Made by a program: the position numbers and the translations under genes. This document shows, one piece after another, positions 63,359-64,000 of a DNA stretch of 64,000 nucleotides. Where the stretch lies: positions 124,001 to 188,000 of the forward strand of contig NZ_JAGHRC010000007.1 in the NCBI RefSeq assembly GCF_017743975.1, written 5' to 3'. Under the pieces are notes generated by a model. That model saw only the letters and a program-made list of their open reading frames with translations. It searched no databases and was not told the origin of the DNA. The stretch comes from Ruegeria sp. R14_0. Its GTDB lineage: Bacteria > Pseudomonadota > Alphaproteobacteria > Rhodobacterales > Rhodobacteraceae. The stretch's first letter is position 1; each line of letters opens with the position of its first letter.

Positions 63359-64000
63359 ATGGCTCAAACGTTCCTTGGCCAGAAACGTCTTCGTAAATAT
63401 TACGGCAAAATCCGCGAAGTTTTGGAAATGCCGAACCTCATTGAGGTCCAGAAATCTTCTTATGATCTTTTCCTGCGCTCCGGCGATGCAGAGCAGCCCA
63501 CAGACGGCGAAGGCATCAAAGGTGTGTTCCAGTCGGTTTTCCCGATCAAGGATTTCAACGAAACCTCCGTTCTGGAGTTCGTGAAATACGATCTGGAAAA
63601 ACCCAAATATGACGTCGAAGAGTGCATGCAGCGCGACATGACCTACAGCGCGCCGCTGAAGGTCACTCTGCGTCTGATCGTGTTTGATGTCGATGAGGAC
63701 ACCGGCGCGAAATCGGTCAAAGACATCAAAGAACAGGACGTGTTCATGGGCGATATGCCCCTGATGACGCCGAACGGCACGTTCATCGTGAACGGCACCG
63801 AGCGTGTGATCGTGTCCCAGATGCACCGTTCGCCCGGTGTGTTCTTTGACCACGACAAGGGCAAAACCCACTCTTCGGGCAAGCTGCTGTTTGCCTGCCG
63901 CATCATCCCGTATCGCGGCAGCTGGCTGGACTTTGAGTTCGACGCCAAAGACATCGTTTACGCCCGTATCGACCGCCGTCGTAAGCTGCCTGTGACCACC
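63359..64000 (+). CDS. rpoB: RNA polymerase beta subunit (5' part)
   Basis: The first 214 codons of rpoB, cut by the window end. The N-terminal [18 protein letters not shown] is the alphaproteobacterial form. The protrusion part includes [19 protein letters not shown] and [28 protein letters not shown] 9 bases before the ATG supports the start. It is transcribed from the rplJL unit through the two spacer hairpins. Confidence 0.98.
   Translation, partial: MAQTFLGQKRLRKYYGKIREVLEMPNLIEVQKSSYDLFLRSGDAEQPTDGEGIKGVFQSVFPIKDFNETSVLEFVKYDLEKPKYDVEECMQRDMTYSAPLKVTLRLIVFDVDEDTGAKSVKDIKEQDVFMGDMPLMTPNGTFIVNGTERVIVSQMHRSPGVFFDHDKGKTHSSGKLLFACRIIPYRGSWLDFEFDAKDIVYARIDRRRKLPVTT

Noticed and set aside
1..64000. 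CRISPR array, prophage, insertion sequence or replication origin
   Set aside because: No regularly spaced repeats, transposase or integrase genes, terminal inverted repeats or DnaA-box clusters were recognised on either strand.

Overview
The window is about 64 kb of GC-rich chromosome from a marine-type alphaproteobacterium. It is most likely a member of the Roseobacter group (Rhodobacterales, Ruegeria-like). The reasons are the gene order tauR-xsc-pta-soeABC, an FnrL-hemN-ccoNOQP-ccoGHIS block, an alphaproteobacterial TrcR/DUF1013 regulator, a yejABEF operon and a dispersed GC-rich intergenic repeat. Almost everything looks chromosomal and intact. I see no phage, transposase, CRISPR array, rRNA or tRNA. 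The assignment to Ruegeria rests on remembered gene order and was not checked by search.

Layout. Positions 1-7000 hold a partial gene, an OmpA-type lipoprotein, an FMN reductase, a MaoC-type dehydratase, a divergent pair that corresponds to the two halves of MnmC (FAD oxidoreductase and MnmD), a DMT exporter and a soluble lytic transglycosylase; dapA follows at 7050-7922. Positions 8050-17050 form a sulfonate module on the minus strand. TauR controls xsc and pta, which cleave sulfoacetaldehyde to sulfite and acetyl-phosphate and then make acetyl-CoA. SoeABC oxidises the sulfite in the cytoplasm. Two pairs of TauR-like direct repeats are visible. Positions 17100-28600 hold an ArsR-controlled permease, trcR, an RNase T2, recR-ybaB-dnaX, a small phosphatase, a cobalamin riboswitch in front of one small Cys-rich protein, an alpha/beta hydrolase, rsgA and the 4.5S SRP RNA. 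Positions 28600-43500 hold a CpdB-like nucleotidase, nudC, pheA, cytochrome c552, yejABEF, a degenerate EF-G-like GTPase and hemN.

Positions 43498-53701 are a microaerobic respiration block. It contains fnrL, a stress membrane protein, a universal stress protein, the cbb3 oxidase ccoNOQP and its assembly genes ccoGHIS. Three 14-bp FNR boxes lie in front of hemN/fnrL, uspA/ccoN and ccoG, so the regulator and its likely targets sit together.

Positions 53770-64000 are the secE-nusG / rplKA / rplJL-rpoB region, but it is interrupted twice by minus-strand genes. A tandem pair of paralogous exported proteins plus a peptidoglycan-binding protein sits between nusG and rplK. A Hint-domain protein plus an APH-type kinase sits between rplA and rplJ. 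A clear terminator follows rplA, so rplJL-rpoB must have its own promoter. Strong hairpins lie in the rplJ leader and the rplL-rpoB spacer.

The least explained items are the paralogous exported pair with its twin terminators, the single-gene cobalamin regulon, the TauR boxes that point at the arsR-permease operon, and the Hint protein inside the ribosomal cluster.
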